Notes: a model not told the origin generated them from the sequence alone. DNA of 64,000 bases from JAIBBV01 sp044347745 (GCA_044347745.1 JBIKUD010000013.1:1-64000); one strand, 5' to 3'; positions 26,191-35,638 are shown, counted from the first letter of the stretch. A program made the numbers and translations.

Positions 26191-26967
26191 ATGCGAACAA
26201 AACTGCGCCAACTATCGCAAATCATTCGCTGGGCTCTTATTACTGCGGTTTGCCTATTGTTATGGTCGAGATGGACCAGGCCTGAGCTGGAAAATATTTC
26301 TCAAGTAGCCTTAGATAAGCCTTTGCAATTTGAAGAGCCAGTCCAACGATCTGCCCAGCTACCAAGTCTACGATTTGAGTACCACGGAGCCACATACATT
26401 ATTCAGCCAGTCGCATCGTATGCAATTTCCGGTTTGGTTGTTACGCATAATAATACAACGGGAATCGGTGATATTTATCATGATGAGAAGTCGGTGGATC
26501 TTAAAGACCTGTGTCTTGTGTGGGGAGATAACCTAAACCAGAATGTTTTAAAGCAGACAGAGTTCTGGAGCGAGCCGTGGACTTGTTATGCAAGATCTAA
26601 GCGCGGTGCTGATTATGTAATTGAGGGCACTCAGCTTTCGAATAATCATCTGATTGGAGCAAGTGAAGAGATACGCGAAAAAATTAGGTCTATAGGAGTG
26701 GGAGATACGGTGACTTTGGTAGGGCACCTTATTAACTATTGGAATCAAGAGACCCCCGATTTTGTGCGTAAGTCGAGCTTAATAAGATCGGACGATGGAA
26801 ATGGAGCCTGCGAAGTAATTTTTGTAACTCAGGTGAGTATAGATGCGGCTCCATTTAAATCTTGGCGTGAGAGACATGCGCGATTATGGCAGCTCTTCTG
26901 GGTATGTTCGGGATTATGGCTCATTTCTTTTCTAGTTTTTCCGTATTTTGAGCTGAAGTCCCTATAG
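26191..26967 (+). CDS. conserved membrane-anchored protein of unknown function
   Basis: A 258-residue protein with one N-terminal helix (about 13-27), a long exported domain and a C-terminal helix (about 232-250). The exported part holds YHGATYIIQPVASYAISGLVV, DIYHDEKSVDLKDLCLVWGDN and SEPWTCY, which I recognise as conserved motifs of an uncharacterised family. Two cysteines (in KDLCLVW and WTCYAR) may bond. No catalytic motif is evident. Confidence 0.6.
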   Translation: MRTKLRQLSQIIRWALITAVCLLLWSRWTRPELENISQVALDKPLQFEEPVQRSAQLPSLRFEYHGATYIIQPVASYAISGLVVTHNNTTGIGDIYHDEKSVDLKDLCLVWGDNLNQNVLKQTEFWSEPWTCYARSKRGADYVIEGTQLSNNHLIGASEEIREKIRSIGVGDTVTLVGHLINYWNQETPDFVRKSSLIRSDDGNGACEVIFVTQVSIDAAPFKSWRERHARLWQLFWVCSGLWLISFLVFPYFELKSL

Positions 26968-27074
26968 CGCTTTCAATATAACTCCTATGTCCGTAATTTT
27001 TGGCTGTGGAGATTTTGTAGTAGAGTGCCTGGTTGGTGCTTCAGCTGAATCCGTGATAGCGTATTTGTACTAAT

Positions 27075-27596
27075 ATGCATGCATCTCGAATCTTCCTAGT
27101 CTTTATATTTCTGATTGCTTGTTGGGGCTGCCCCATGAAAGACAAAACGACACAAAACCTCCCGCCGCACTTGCAGGGCATCAATGCTGATACAGTGGAT
27201 TGGAAATCGAAGGACGAGCAATATTGGCGCTCCGTCCTTTCGCCTGACCAATTTCAGATTTGCCGCGGTGCTGGTACCGAGCGACCTTTCTCGGGGAAGT
27301 ATTGCAGTTTTAAAGGAGAGGGGGCTTTCCGCTGTGCATGCTGTGGACTTGAACTGTTTTCTTCAGAACATAAATTTGAATCTGGCACCGGCTGGCCAAG
27401 TTTTAGCGCTGCGGCTGATGGTGGTGCGTTGACGCTCCGTGAGGATAAGTCGCATGGTATGGTGAGAACCGAAGTTCTGTGTGGACGCTGTGGGGCGCAC
27501 CTGGGGCATGTTTTTAACGACGGGCCTCCACCAACACATCAGCGTTTTTGCATCAATTCGGCTTGTCTCATTCACACTCCGCCAAGTCATGAGTAA
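27075..27596 (+). CDS. msrB: methionine-R-sulfoxide reductase B, lipoprotein form
   Basis: A 173-residue MsrB that reduces the R epimer of methionine sulfoxide. The catalytic Cys lies in QRFCINSACL, and two CxxC pairs (CACCG and CGRCG) bind structural zinc. The EKFxSGTGWPSF-type segment is present (HKFESGTGWPSF). The N-terminus is a lipoprotein signal with LIAC at residues 13-16, so the enzyme is probably tethered in the envelope to repair exported proteins. It overlaps the following release-factor-like gene by 8 bases. Confidence 0.9.
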   Translation: MHASRIFLVFIFLIACWGCPMKDKTTQNLPPHLQGINADTVDWKSKDEQYWRSVLSPDQFQICRGAGTERPFSGKYCSFKGEGAFRCACCGLELFSSEHKFESGTGWPSFSAAADGGALTLREDKSHGMVRTEVLCGRCGAHLGHVFNDGPPPTHQRFCINSACLIHTPPSHE

Positions 27597-28005
27597 ATTT
27601 GGCGTGAGCCCAGAAAAAGAAGCAGAGCTGCTTGCTCGTATGCAGTCACTCGGCATCTTGGAATCTGATCTTGATGAAAACTTTATCAGAGGGAGCGGCG
27701 CCGGTGGGCAAAAAATAAATAAAACGAGTTCCTGCGTTCAGCTTAAACATAGGCCGACGGGCATTGAGGTACGTTGCCAAAAGGAACGGTTACAATCGCT
27801 CAACCGTTTTTTTGCTCGCCGCTTGCTGTGTGATCGCATCGAGCAAGCGCAAACTGGGGCGATAGCAAAAGAGGTGCAGGCGCGAGAAAAAATTCGAAGG
27901 CAAAAACGCAAACGCTCTAAGCGGGCTAAAGAAAAGACTTTAGCTTACAAGAAAAAGCGGTCAGAAATTAAAGTTTCGCGACGCAAGAGCTCTGAAGCCT
28001 CTTAA
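27589..28005 (+). CDS. release-factor-like GGQ domain protein
   Basis: A 138-residue protein with only the catalytic domain of class I release factors. GAGGQKINKTSSCVQL holds the GGQ at residues 39-41, followed by RPTGIEVRCQKERLQSLN and a strongly basic C-terminal tail. There is no codon-recognition domain, as in ribosome-rescue hydrolases such as ArfB or the mitochondrial mtRF-R group. The ATG at 27589 lies inside the end of msrB (ATGAGTAA overlap), implying translational coupling. Confidence 0.78.
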   Translation: MSKFGVSPEKEAELLARMQSLGILESDLDENFIRGSGAGGQKINKTSSCVQLKHRPTGIEVRCQKERLQSLNRFFARRLLCDRIEQAQTGAIAKEVQAREKIRRQKRKRSKRAKEKTLAYKKKRSEIKVSRRKSSEAS

Positions 28006-28130
28006 AAACTCGTATGTAGAGACTACATGAGTGTATCGCGTTTGTATGTGTGCCGAGGGGCGCAATCTCCCGCGGAAATTTGCGTTCAGCGGTTTGGTAA
28101 AGTAACCTTTTTCAGATTTGGACGACGAAA

Positions 28131-28838
28131 TTATTGCACAACGTAGGTAGCGGCAACTTTGCTATAGTCCATTGTCCCACCCGGTGCGTCGATACGTCCG
28201 GAATCTGTAACTCTAAATGGTGTTTGCGTATTGGGGTTATTTGGATCTCGGTATAGGCCTGCGTTGTGTTTGCAATCGACGGCAGTGATTTGTACTGCAT
28301 GACCGGACTGTTTCCCATGAAGACCGGATAAAGTTGCGCCACCACCGCTCTCGAGAGCTTTTTTTATCTTCTCGCAATCAAATTTGTACGAGTGCTCGCA
28401 ACTAATTTTTTCTTTGACCATCTGTTTATTGCACTCGCAGAGACGCTTCATACATTCCTCGCGAAGGTAGTTGCCTTTATTCGGAACATAGCAGCCTTTG
28501 GCATACATACAATCCATCAGATCAAGCATGGCATCAATGGGGGTCGGGTTCACAAAAGTGTAGCCGGCAGCAATTTTTAAATTTACATCTGAGACTAGCC
28601 CACACTCATATCCCCCGTTTCGTAAATATCCTGTAGTCGGTGAGTGGAAAGGGCCACTGGTGCTCAATGTTCCGAGGGCTGGATCGGTTTGCGTCACGGC
28701 CTCAACTTGAGGTCTCACACAACCAATAATCTGATTTGGCTCTGGAGCTTCAGTTTGGTCGGCAATACTAGGTCTGGAAAAAAGGATCGTAAATTGGAGA
28801 AGCAAAAGCAGCAGGCAAGAAAGTCTTTGTGCACACAT
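28131..28838 (-). CDS. secreted cysteine-rich protein of unknown function
   Basis: A 235-residue protein with a signal peptide (leucine-rich core, cleavage near SIADQ). The mature part has about ten cysteines, several in pairs within 105-155 (DCMYAKGC, ECMKRLCECNK). The C-terminal SGHAVQITAVDC...LYRDPNNP resembles the His and Asn/Asp region of papain-like C39-type peptidases, but a convincing active-site Cys is not clear. Function is not assigned. Confidence 0.45.
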   Translation of the reverse strand: MCAQRLSCLLLLLLQFTILFSRPSIADQTEAPEPNQIIGCVRPQVEAVTQTDPALGTLSTSGPFHSPTTGYLRNGGYECGLVSDVNLKIAAGYTFVNPTPIDAMLDLMDCMYAKGCYVPNKGNYLREECMKRLCECNKQMVKEKISCEHSYKFDCEKIKKALESGGGATLSGLHGKQSGHAVQITAVDCKHNAGLYRDPNNPNTQTPFRVTDSGRIDAPGGTMDYSKVAATYVVQ

Positions 28839-29435
28839 AAAACCACCAAAAAAAATTAACTAAGCCCAGAACCGCTATTGAGCCTGTCTCTCAGGTCTAG
28901 TTATGGGAAAAATACCCATACGGGTGACCTAGGCGAAAGTCTAACTAGGATCTCGACTCTCTCCGTTTGCTCATGTTTTAAAAAAGCCAGTTGATACAAT
29001 AGATTAAGTAGCTAATACCTTCCTAGGAGACATCGTAAAATTGGCCCCCATAACTCTCTTTGGTAGGTCCGTGGGGGAACCAACAGGGGAGTGCAATACG
29101 TCCCCCCCCTCCTAAAAACTACGTAGGCCAAAGCTTCTTTAGAATTTTGTGCTCCGACCGGGGTGTAGAGTTTGTGGTGGAAGCAGAGGTCGCTCTGCCC
29201 TTGTGTGGCCCACGGACCTGCCAGTTTTTCTTATAAACTAAAGAATTCAAAAAAATGCTCGAGATTGCGGTAGGTTGACGGCGCTGTACTGATTACGCCT
29301 GGGGCAGCTTTGACCGCACTAAAAAGTTGAGTAGTGACGCTATAGCGTTTAGAATCTGACGCGCCCAAAATTTGAACAGGCGACAGTTTTTATACGCTGC
29401 AAACACCGACATGGCAGCATTTTGAGGGAAAAATC
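28839..29435. other. long structured intergenic region
   Basis: About 600 bases between divergent genes for two secreted proteins. No coding frame is supported. It holds nested inverted repeats at 28892-28948 and 29045-29219 that suggest a structured leader or small RNA; both are listed as findings. Confidence 0.5.
29045..29219. ncRNA. candidate structured RNA (strand unknown)
   Basis: An 11-bp perfect outer stem pairs AGGTCCGTGGG (29065-29075) with CCCACGGACCT (29209-29219). Inside it GGGGA (29086-29090) pairs with TCCCC (29101-29105), and CAGAG pairs with CTCTG near 29185-29198. A competing stem pairs CCCCCA (29045-29050) with TGGGGG (29072-29077), which would exclude the outer stem. I do not recognise a known family (not SRP, tmRNA, RNase P or a clear 6S RNA). 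Confidence 0.3.
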
Positions 29436-30194
29436 ATGAATATTCGATTAATTTGCCCTGTGCTTTTGAGCTTGGCGGTTGCAGTGCCAGCCGTCGCTCA
29501 AAAAGAGAACAAGAAGAACCCCCGCATTGGTGTTATCTGTTTGCGGCAAAATGGGTTCTTAGACATCCACAAAAGTAGCTGTAACACTAAGGCCGGGGAG
29601 AAGCTGGCAAGTGGTACGATAATCGCCGAGTACATCGCAAACAGCATTGGCTCGGTGCAGGGTGCTCAGGGGCCGGTTGGCCCACAAGGCGCCCAAGGCC
29701 CTCAAGGAGCGCCAGGACCAAAAGGTGATCCTGGCATTCAGGGTCCTCAGGGGCCAGTTGGTCCACAGGGAGCGCCAGGACCAGTACAGTTCCCAAGTCT
29801 CGAGACGTACGTTTTTGGAGTGCCAGATGCCTCATCGGTAGTTGTTGACGACCAAACTCTACAAAATAAGAAGCTTTGTTTCTCGGCAGGATCTCAGCAA
29901 ATTGATACCGGCCAGAATATTAACGGAACGAATTCAAACTTCGTTGGCGTAGTAGTGCCTGCTGATTCGGGCATCAACGCAACCAACTTTGGTTCGCAAA
30001 CTGGTTTCTCTATGGGAGTTTCGCCTGCTGTGAATGTGTGGGCAGTAAACAGCAACACTTTGAACGCAAATGGTGCGCGTAACTGGCGCGTAATTTACGG
30101 TTGTTCAGTGCCTCAGGCCACAAATCCACCGGCGGTCAACACCTCAGCTTCTGGTCGCTGTGCTGGACGCTTGGTAGTTACTTGCATTAATTAA
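29436..30194 (+). CDS. secreted collagen-like repeat protein
   Basis: A 252-residue protein with a signal peptide (cleavage near AVAQK), a short cysteine-containing N-terminal part, about 14 collagen-type Gly-X-Y triplets near residues 75-117 (for example GPVGPQGAQGPQGAPGPKGD) and a C-terminal globular domain with several cysteines. Bacterial collagen-like proteins form trimers and are often displayed on the surface. The DNA repeats in the triplet region are low complexity. Confidence 0.8.
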   Translation: MNIRLICPVLLSLAVAVPAVAQKENKKNPRIGVICLRQNGFLDIHKSSCNTKAGEKLASGTIIAEYIANSIGSVQGAQGPVGPQGAQGPQGAPGPKGDPGIQGPQGPVGPQGAPGPVQFPSLETYVFGVPDASSVVVDDQTLQNKKLCFSAGSQQIDTGQNINGTNSNFVGVVVPADSGINATNFGSQTGFSMGVSPAVNVWAVNSNTLNANGARNWRVIYGCSVPQATNPPAVNTSASGRCAGRLVVTCIN

Positions 30195-30829
30195 GCTTTA
30201 GGGTCCTGTTTTAATTCCCTAGATATGGCGGTCCAAATATGGGCCGCCATTTTTTTATGCCCTTCAGCGTTTGGATGCAGGCGATCAGGTAAATTTAGTG
30301 CCGGATCACCTGCGACGCCCTCTAATAAAAATGGCAGAAACGAAATCTTTTCTGACTCGGCTACTTGGCCAAAAATATCTTCAAATTTGCTCGTGTACTG
30401 AGCTCCAAAGTTTAGGGGAAGTTTTATGCCGGCTAGTATAATTTTGCTTTGTGGTAAGGCCAGGCGAACCTGATTTACAATTTGCCTCAAATTTTTCTCA
30501 AGAGCCTCCAGCGAAAGTCCACGCAATCCATCGTTTGCCCCAATTGCGATAAAAACAACATCGTATTTTTCTTTCATCAGCCAGTTTAGGCGCCTAAGCG
30601 CGCCAGCTGAGGTGTCTCCACTGACGCCAGCGTTGCGTGTCTCAAGCGCAATAGACGAGTCGCTGGCCATTTTTTCGATAAGCGCTGGGTAAGCCTCTTT
30701 TTCGGTAAGCCCGTACCCAGCCGTGAGGCTGTCTCCAAGGAAAAGCACACGCAGTGGTTCACTGGCGCAGAGGGCCGTCATAGGTGAAAATGCAAAAGCC
30801 ATTAAGAGTAGTATTGTAATAATTCGCAT
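30191..30829 (-). CDS. tesA: SGNH/GDSL hydrolase, TesA-like
   Basis: A 212-residue exported esterase/lysophospholipase. Block I GDSLTAGYG has the nucleophile Ser34; block III GANDGLRG and block V DRLHPN with catalytic Asp and His are present. The signal peptide ends near LCASE. In E. coli and many proteobacteria tesA is divergent from ybbA-ybbP, and the same order is found here with about 11 bases between starts, which supports orthology. Confidence 0.87.
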   Translation of the reverse strand: MRIITILLLMAFAFSPMTALCASEPLRVLFLGDSLTAGYGLTEKEAYPALIEKMASDSSIALETRNAGVSGDTSAGALRRLNWLMKEKYDVVFIAIGANDGLRGLSLEALEKNLRQIVNQVRLALPQSKIILAGIKLPLNFGAQYTSKFEDIFGQVAESEKISFLPFLLEGVAGDPALNLPDRLHPNAEGHKKMAAHIWTAISRELKQDPKA

Positions 30830-30840
30830 AGGTGCATGTT

Positions 30841-31512
30841 ATGGAAGCTCCGATAATTCTGCAATGTGAAGGACTCACTCGGCGCTTTGTAAGCGGCGAG
30901 AGCGTTATAACTGCGCTCGAGGATGTGAATTTTGTTCTACGACAGGGCGAGGCCTGTGCAGTATTGGGGCCTTCCGGCAGCGGCAAGTCTACATTTTTGG
31001 CTTTGGCGGCGGGGCTTGATGTTCCTAGCGCCGGGCGTGTGCTCCTCAATGGGCATAATCTCGGTGTTCTAAGTGAAGATGATCGCGCAGTCTTGCGCCG
31101 CGATTTCGTTGGGTTTGTATTTCAAAGTTTCCAGTTGCTACCAAGTTTAACCGCTCTTGAAAATGTACTTTTGCCGCTCGAGATTGCTGGCAGGGTAGAC
31201 AAGGATCGAGCATTAGAACTTCTCTCGCGAGTTGGCTTGAGCCATCGCTTACATTCTTATCCAAGCCAGCTTTCAGGTGGCGAGCAGCAACGGGTGGCCC
31301 TGGCGCGCGCCTTTATTCATAGTCCGCAGATAATTTTTGCTGATGAGCCAACTGGTAGCCTTGACGCAGAAAACGCTACCAAGGCTCTTGAGTATATGTT
31401 TGAGCTTCAGCAAAAAAGCAAAACAGCGCTGGTGCTCGTTACTCATGATTTGGAGTTGGCTAAGCGACTGCCTCGGCACTTAAGCTTACTGGGGGGGCGC
31501 GTCCGTGGTTAG
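30841..31512 (+). CDS. ybbA: ABC transporter ATP-binding protein, YbbA-like
   Basis: A 223-residue LolD/MacB-type ATPase. Walker A GPSGSGKST, signature LSGGEQQR, Walker B IIFADEPTGSLD and H-loop VTHD are intact. It overlaps the following FtsX-type permease by 8 bases, so the two form one unit. The ATG at 30841 has an AGGTG site; a GTG at 30832 is an alternative start. Confidence 0.9.
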   Translation: MEAPIILQCEGLTRRFVSGESVITALEDVNFVLRQGEACAVLGPSGSGKSTFLALAAGLDVPSAGRVLLNGHNLGVLSEDDRAVLRRDFVGFVFQSFQLLPSLTALENVLLPLEIAGRVDKDRALELLSRVGLSHRLHSYPSQLSGGEQQRVALARAFIHSPQIIFADEPTGSLDAENATKALEYMFELQQKSKTALVLVTHDLELAKRLPRHLSLLGGRVRG

Positions 31513-34009
31513 TGCATACTTAAAAATTGCTTGGCAAGACTCGCGTGGCAGCCGGGGAAAACTATTTTTGTTTTTAAGTAGCCTCGTACTTGGCATCGCA
31601 GCCTTGGTGTTGGCTCTTTTGTTGCGCTCGGCCATAGAGCTCAATTTAGACAGTGAAGCCAAAAGCCTCTTGGGGGCCGACCTAGCTTTACGCGCTAAGA
31701 CTGCGCCAGAGGCTACGCTAGTTGAAACATTTAGACCCAAGCGTTTGGCCCGTGAAACGCAAATACGCAGTATGGCGCTTTTCGGCGCCCAAGATACGCG
31801 CTTAGTACAGGTGCGCGCGTTTAGCGGACAGTATCCCTTTTATGGTGAGGTTCGCACAAAGCCCGCTGACATTTGGCAGAATTTACTCAGCTTAGAAAAT
31901 GCTGCAGTTGTTGATGAAGCTTTGCTAATTCAGGCAGGTAGCAAAATAGGCGAAACTGTCAAACTTGGTGCACAAAGTTTTACAATTCTTGGAATAATAG
32001 AAAAATTTCCAGGCAGTCTTAGCATCAGCGGTGCGGTTGCTCCGCGCATTTATATTTCTGAACGAGGGCTTGAAGCCACGCAGTTGCTTGGCAAGATGAG
32101 CGTAGCAGATCATTTTCTTTACGCAGATTTTGGCGCGCTTCCTGCACCAGAAGCTCTTAAAGCTCTGCGAGAACGGCTGCCGGAGGAAGTGCAGCTTGAA
32201 ACTGTAGCAGATAGGCGCGAGCGCTTGGGGCGCGTCAATGAGCAGCTCTCTCTTTTTCTTGGACTGGTGGCGGTGATTTGCATCGCGCTGGGTGGCGTTG
32301 GGGCTGGCATTGCACTTTTCTTTTATTTACGAGCGAAAGCCAGCGTAGTGGCTTTATTGCGCTGTTTGGGTGCATCGGGAAGCAACGCAATTTTAGTCGT
32401 GTTTGTTCAGGTATGTGCGGCTGCTACATTGGCCCTGGCATTTGGTCTTAGCCTGGGCGTAATGGCTTACAAGGGGGCTCTTGTGCTGCTTGCGGCGCTG
32501 CTCAAGTTTGAACTTATAGCAGCACCATTGACTACTAGTTTGCTTCTTGGCTTTGGACTTGGTGCCATAGTTGTTTTTTTGGCTGCTGCCCCAGGGCTTT
32601 TTCTACTTAAAAATACTCGAGCACTTGATTTGCTGCGCTCAGGTCAGGTTACGTACAGTCGCCCGATTGTGGCGAGCTGGATTTCGCTTGTGCTACTCAC
32701 GCCTTTTTTGCTGCTTTGGACTCTGGGTCTTGAGCCCAAGCAAATTGTTGGGGTGGGGGCGGTAATCGTTTTATCAATAGGAGTACTTTGGCTATTCGCC
32801 CGAATTTTCCAGTTTGGTTTTGAATGGCTACAGCGAAAGAGTGCTTTCATATTTGAAATAAAACATGCGCTGCGTCGGCTGGGGCGTAATCGAGGCAGCT
32901 CTGGTCTGCTCCTTGTAGCGCTTGCCCTTACCACGATTCTTTTGACTGTAATCTTAACTGTACGGGCCACTCTGGTTGGAAATGTGGCCAAGGTGCGCGA
33001 TGAAAATACCGCAAATCTTTTTGTGTATGACGTAGGACCGGAAGATGTTAGTGGGGTTAAGGCCTTACTTGCGGACCATAAACTTAGCGTATCAGAGGAT
33101 GTGCCGATTATTTTAATGCGTATCACAAAGCTTAAAGGGCGGGGGGTTAGTGAAATTCTTAATGATCAGAGTTCGGGCGTGCCCTCTTGGACTCTACGCC
33201 GAGAATATTGGAGTTCATTTCGTTCTGAGCTTATATCAAATGAAGAGATCGTAGCAGGTAAGTGGTTTACAGCAGAGAAAGAAGCAGAGGTAATTCCTAT
33301 TTCAATTGAAGATAGGCTGGCACGTAACTTAGGTGTTTGGGTCGGCGACCAAATTGAATTTAGTATTCAGGGAGTAAAATTTACTACCTATATTGCCTCT
33401 GTGCGTAAAATTTATTGGGAGCAGATGCGGCGCAATGCTTTTGTTATTTTCCCTCAGGGTGTTCTCGAAGATGCCCCGCAGTTTCGCTTTTTGACTGTGT
33501 TTGCTCCAGACATGCAACAAACGGCAGGCTTTCAGCGTGCTTTGGCCCAGCAGTTTCCTGGAGTTTCTGCTATCGATTTACGCCATGCGGTGGAAACTGT
33601 TTTTGAGCTTTTGAACAAAATTATTTTGGGTATAGCGGTGCTAGTTAGTTTAGTGACATTTACGGCGCTAGTACTGCTGGTGATCATGCTTATGAGCGCT
33701 CGTGCCGCGACGACTAGAGAAACAGCGCTTTTGCGTACTCTTGGCGCAACGGTTAGTCAGGTGCGACTAGTATTTTTCTTAGAGCAGTTTGTGCTTGCCT
33801 TGTCGGCCGTTTGTATTGCGCTGCCCATAACTTGGGCCGCTTCTAGAATAGTTGCCTTAGCACTTAAGCGCAGTGATGTTGTTTTTCCTTGGCCGGATGT
33901 TTTGCTTCTTTCTGGAAGTATAATTGCCTTTGTATTGATCTTTGCTTGGATGGTTGGAGGTCGTGGCGTGAAAGAGGGTTTGGCGCAGGCGGTGCGAGCG
34001 GAAACATAA
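31505..34009 (+). CDS. ybbP: FtsX-family ABC permease, YbbP-like
   Basis: An 834-residue permease with an N-terminal helix, a large periplasmic domain, an internal helix bundle (two sets of helices near 250-450), a second periplasmic domain and a C-terminal three-helix FtsX domain. This duplicated layout of about ten helices fits YbbP/lysophospholipid-export-like permeases. The start is GTG at 31505 inside the end of ybbA. Substrates are not known from the sequence; the tesA neighbour points to lipids. Confidence 0.87.
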   Translation: MVSAYLKIAWQDSRGSRGKLFLFLSSLVLGIAALVLALLLRSAIELNLDSEAKSLLGADLALRAKTAPEATLVETFRPKRLARETQIRSMALFGAQDTRLVQVRAFSGQYPFYGEVRTKPADIWQNLLSLENAAVVDEALLIQAGSKIGETVKLGAQSFTILGIIEKFPGSLSISGAVAPRIYISERGLEATQLLGKMSVADHFLYADFGALPAPEALKALRERLPEEVQLETVADRRERLGRVNEQLSLFLGLVAVICIALGGVGAGIALFFYLRAKASVVALLRCLGASGSNAILVVFVQVCAAATLALAFGLSLGVMAYKGALVLLAALLKFELIAAPLTTSLLLGFGLGAIVVFLAAAPGLFLLKNTRALDLLRSGQVTYSRPIVASWISLVLLTPFLLLWTLGLEPKQIVGVGAVIVLSIGVLWLFARIFQFGFEWLQRKSAFIFEIKHALRRLGRNRGSSGLLLVALALTTILLTVILTVRATLVGNVAKVRDENTANLFVYDVGPEDVSGVKALLADHKLSVSEDVPIILMRITKLKGRGVSEILNDQSSGVPSWTLRREYWSSFRSELISNEEIVAGKWFTAEKEAEVIPISIEDRLARNLGVWVGDQIEFSIQGVKFTTYIASVRKIYWEQMRRNAFVIFPQGVLEDAPQFRFLTVFAPDMQQTAGFQRALAQQFPGVSAIDLRHAVETVFELLNKIILGIAVLVSLVTFTALVLLVIMLMSARAATTRETALLRTLGATVSQVRLVFFLEQFVLALSAVCIALPITWAASRIVALALKRSDVVFPWPDVLLLSGSIIAFVLIFAWMVGGRGVKEGLAQAVRAET

Positions 34010-34160
34010 ATTACGCGGTAAAAAGTTAGGCATACCAAGCACGCAGAATCCAAGAACCAAGAGGGGCACCTCAAGGAAAAAGGGCTTGTCGGGGGCCGCT
34101 TATGAAATCGCCGAAGCGCTTCACAAACGACCCCCGACTCGCTGCCGCGCGCCCAACTCT

Positions 34161-35156
34161 CTACAGCGGAAGGACGAGAATCCTTCGCCATAGGCTGCCG
34201 GTGATTCCAGGGGTGGGAAGTAGCAACTCGGTGCTGGCGTACCAGTCGCCTGGTGCATCCGGAGTCCACAGAAGCGAAGCGCTTCCAGGGACCACTTGCA
34301 ACGCGAAGCTTTGGTTGGCAGGGTCGACAAAATCGACTACACCACCAAAGTGCGCCGACTGCGAGATAAAGAACTTCAGCTTAAGCTGGCGCTCTTCAGT
34401 CTCAACGATATCCCACCATCGGCGTGCTGCCAGTGGCAGGAAGTTGCCCTGGTTGTCGAGTTGCCCAGCAACCTCCAGCCCTAGAGCTGCTTCGCTCGGA
34501 GACAGGGTCTCGATTTCCCGTAGCGGTGAAAGTTCGCCACTGCTGTTGTCGATTCCCTGAACCAGGTAGATCCCCGGTACCAGCTGCGACTGGTACTGGA
34601 CAAGACCGGCGCCGTTCGACTGAAGCATCGCGACTGTGGTGCCGTCGAGCCTGCTGATCTTGAAGGACGAGTTGCTCACGACTTGCGTCGTAGGGTTCTC
34701 GGCCTGGTCGACGTAGACTAGCCGCATCCATGCTTCTTCGCCGTTCATCAAAGAGTCGCTGCTAATAGCGACTTCCAAGTTGTACGGAAGTGACTCAAAG
34801 CTGAGTACTTCGGACTGGCCGAGGGCGCCGTCTGCTCGAATGTCCCACATGCCGTTAGGGTTATTCACCCGTCCGGCCGGCGAGACGCAGAAGTTCCCCA
34901 TCGCATCGGTAGTGATGGCGAAGGACCCACCCGAAGGCGGCCAGAACATGACCTGCACGTTGGCCGCGGGGGCCTGCGTGCTGGTCTCGTCGACGTAGCC
35001 GCAGAGCTGGCTACGGGGGGGAAGGGGCAGCGACGAAGTTATCGTCACTGTGTACGCAGACGTGGCGCTTCCGCCGTCGTCGCTCTCGTGCCTTGCACAG
35101 GCACTGAGCACTGCGGACGCTACAAGCGCCAGCAGCAAAAGGAACGATCGGGACAT
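34161..35156 (-). CDS. lipoprotein of unknown function, GC-rich gene
   Basis: About 331 residues with a lipoprotein signal (FLLLLALVASAVLSAC, lipid-modified Cys near residue 20). The mature part reads as beta-rich repeats resembling carboxypeptidase regulatory-like or surface-filament domains (LCGYVDETSTQAPAANVQVMFW, GNFCVSPAG). The frame is open upstream to 35240, but the ATG at 35156 directly precedes the signal. Its DNA is clearly richer in GC than its neighbours, suggesting transfer. Confidence 0.6.
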   Translation of the reverse strand: MSRSFLLLLALVASAVLSACARHESDDGGSATSAYTVTITSSLPLPPRSQLCGYVDETSTQAPAANVQVMFWPPSGGSFAITTDAMGNFCVSPAGRVNNPNGMWDIRADGALGQSEVLSFESLPYNLEVAISSDSLMNGEEAWMRLVYVDQAENPTTQVVSNSSFKISRLDGTTVAMLQSNGAGLVQYQSQLVPGIYLVQGIDNSSGELSPLREIETLSPSEAALGLEVAGQLDNQGNFLPLAARRWWDIVETEERQLKLKFFISQSAHFGGVVDFVDPANQSFALQVVPGSASLLWTPDAPGDWYASTELLLPTPGITGSLWRRILVLPL

Positions 35157-35232
35157 GGATTTCTCCGGGGTAGTGACCACACGCTTTCCACCCATGACTT
35201 TCGTCTTGGAAGGCGTGAGATCGGAAGGGACG

Positions 35233-35320
35233 CACGGCACGTTGCCGTGTGTTGAAAACCTTGTGGACAGTCATGGGTTTGAGACTGAGCCTCACGAGGA
35301 GGCTCAGAACAAACCCATGA
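35233..35320. promoter_or_regulatory. two strong hairpins upstream of the lipoprotein gene
   Basis: CACGGCA and TGCCGTG (35233-35249) pair around 3 bases. Next to it TCATGGGTTTG (35271-35281) pairs with CAAACCCATGA (35310-35320), and inside that CTGAGCCTC pairs with GAGGCTCAG. They lie 80 to 165 bases before the lipoprotein start and could be a regulatory leader or the edge of an inserted segment. Confidence 0.45.
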
Positions 35321-35638
35321 CAAATTGCGTGCTTGGTTAGCCTGTGACAAAGGCCTGATGTAAAAAAAGCCTATCTCAAAAGCTAACCAGCGTGTTTTCT
35401 ACCCGAGCCAAATAAACCGTAGTGAGACCAGCGGTTTGAAAAGAAAGGAGCGTATGAAGCGAAGGTGGATTGTAGCAGGCGCGGAAGCACTAATCTAATT
35501 TTGTTTAAGTAGACTTTCTTTAGCAATATCAAGTCACTTAGAAAGCAACAGAAACTGTAGATTTCACATAACAAAGTAATGGGCGGCCGTGTGATGACCC
35601 CCAGGCTGCTTTTTTGCGGCTAATATGTTGAATTTATT
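35321..35638. other. gene-free stretch
   Basis: About 320 bases between the hairpins and the 716-residue gene. No gene or clear repeat is supported. It presumably contains the promoter of the downstream gene. Confidence 0.5.
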
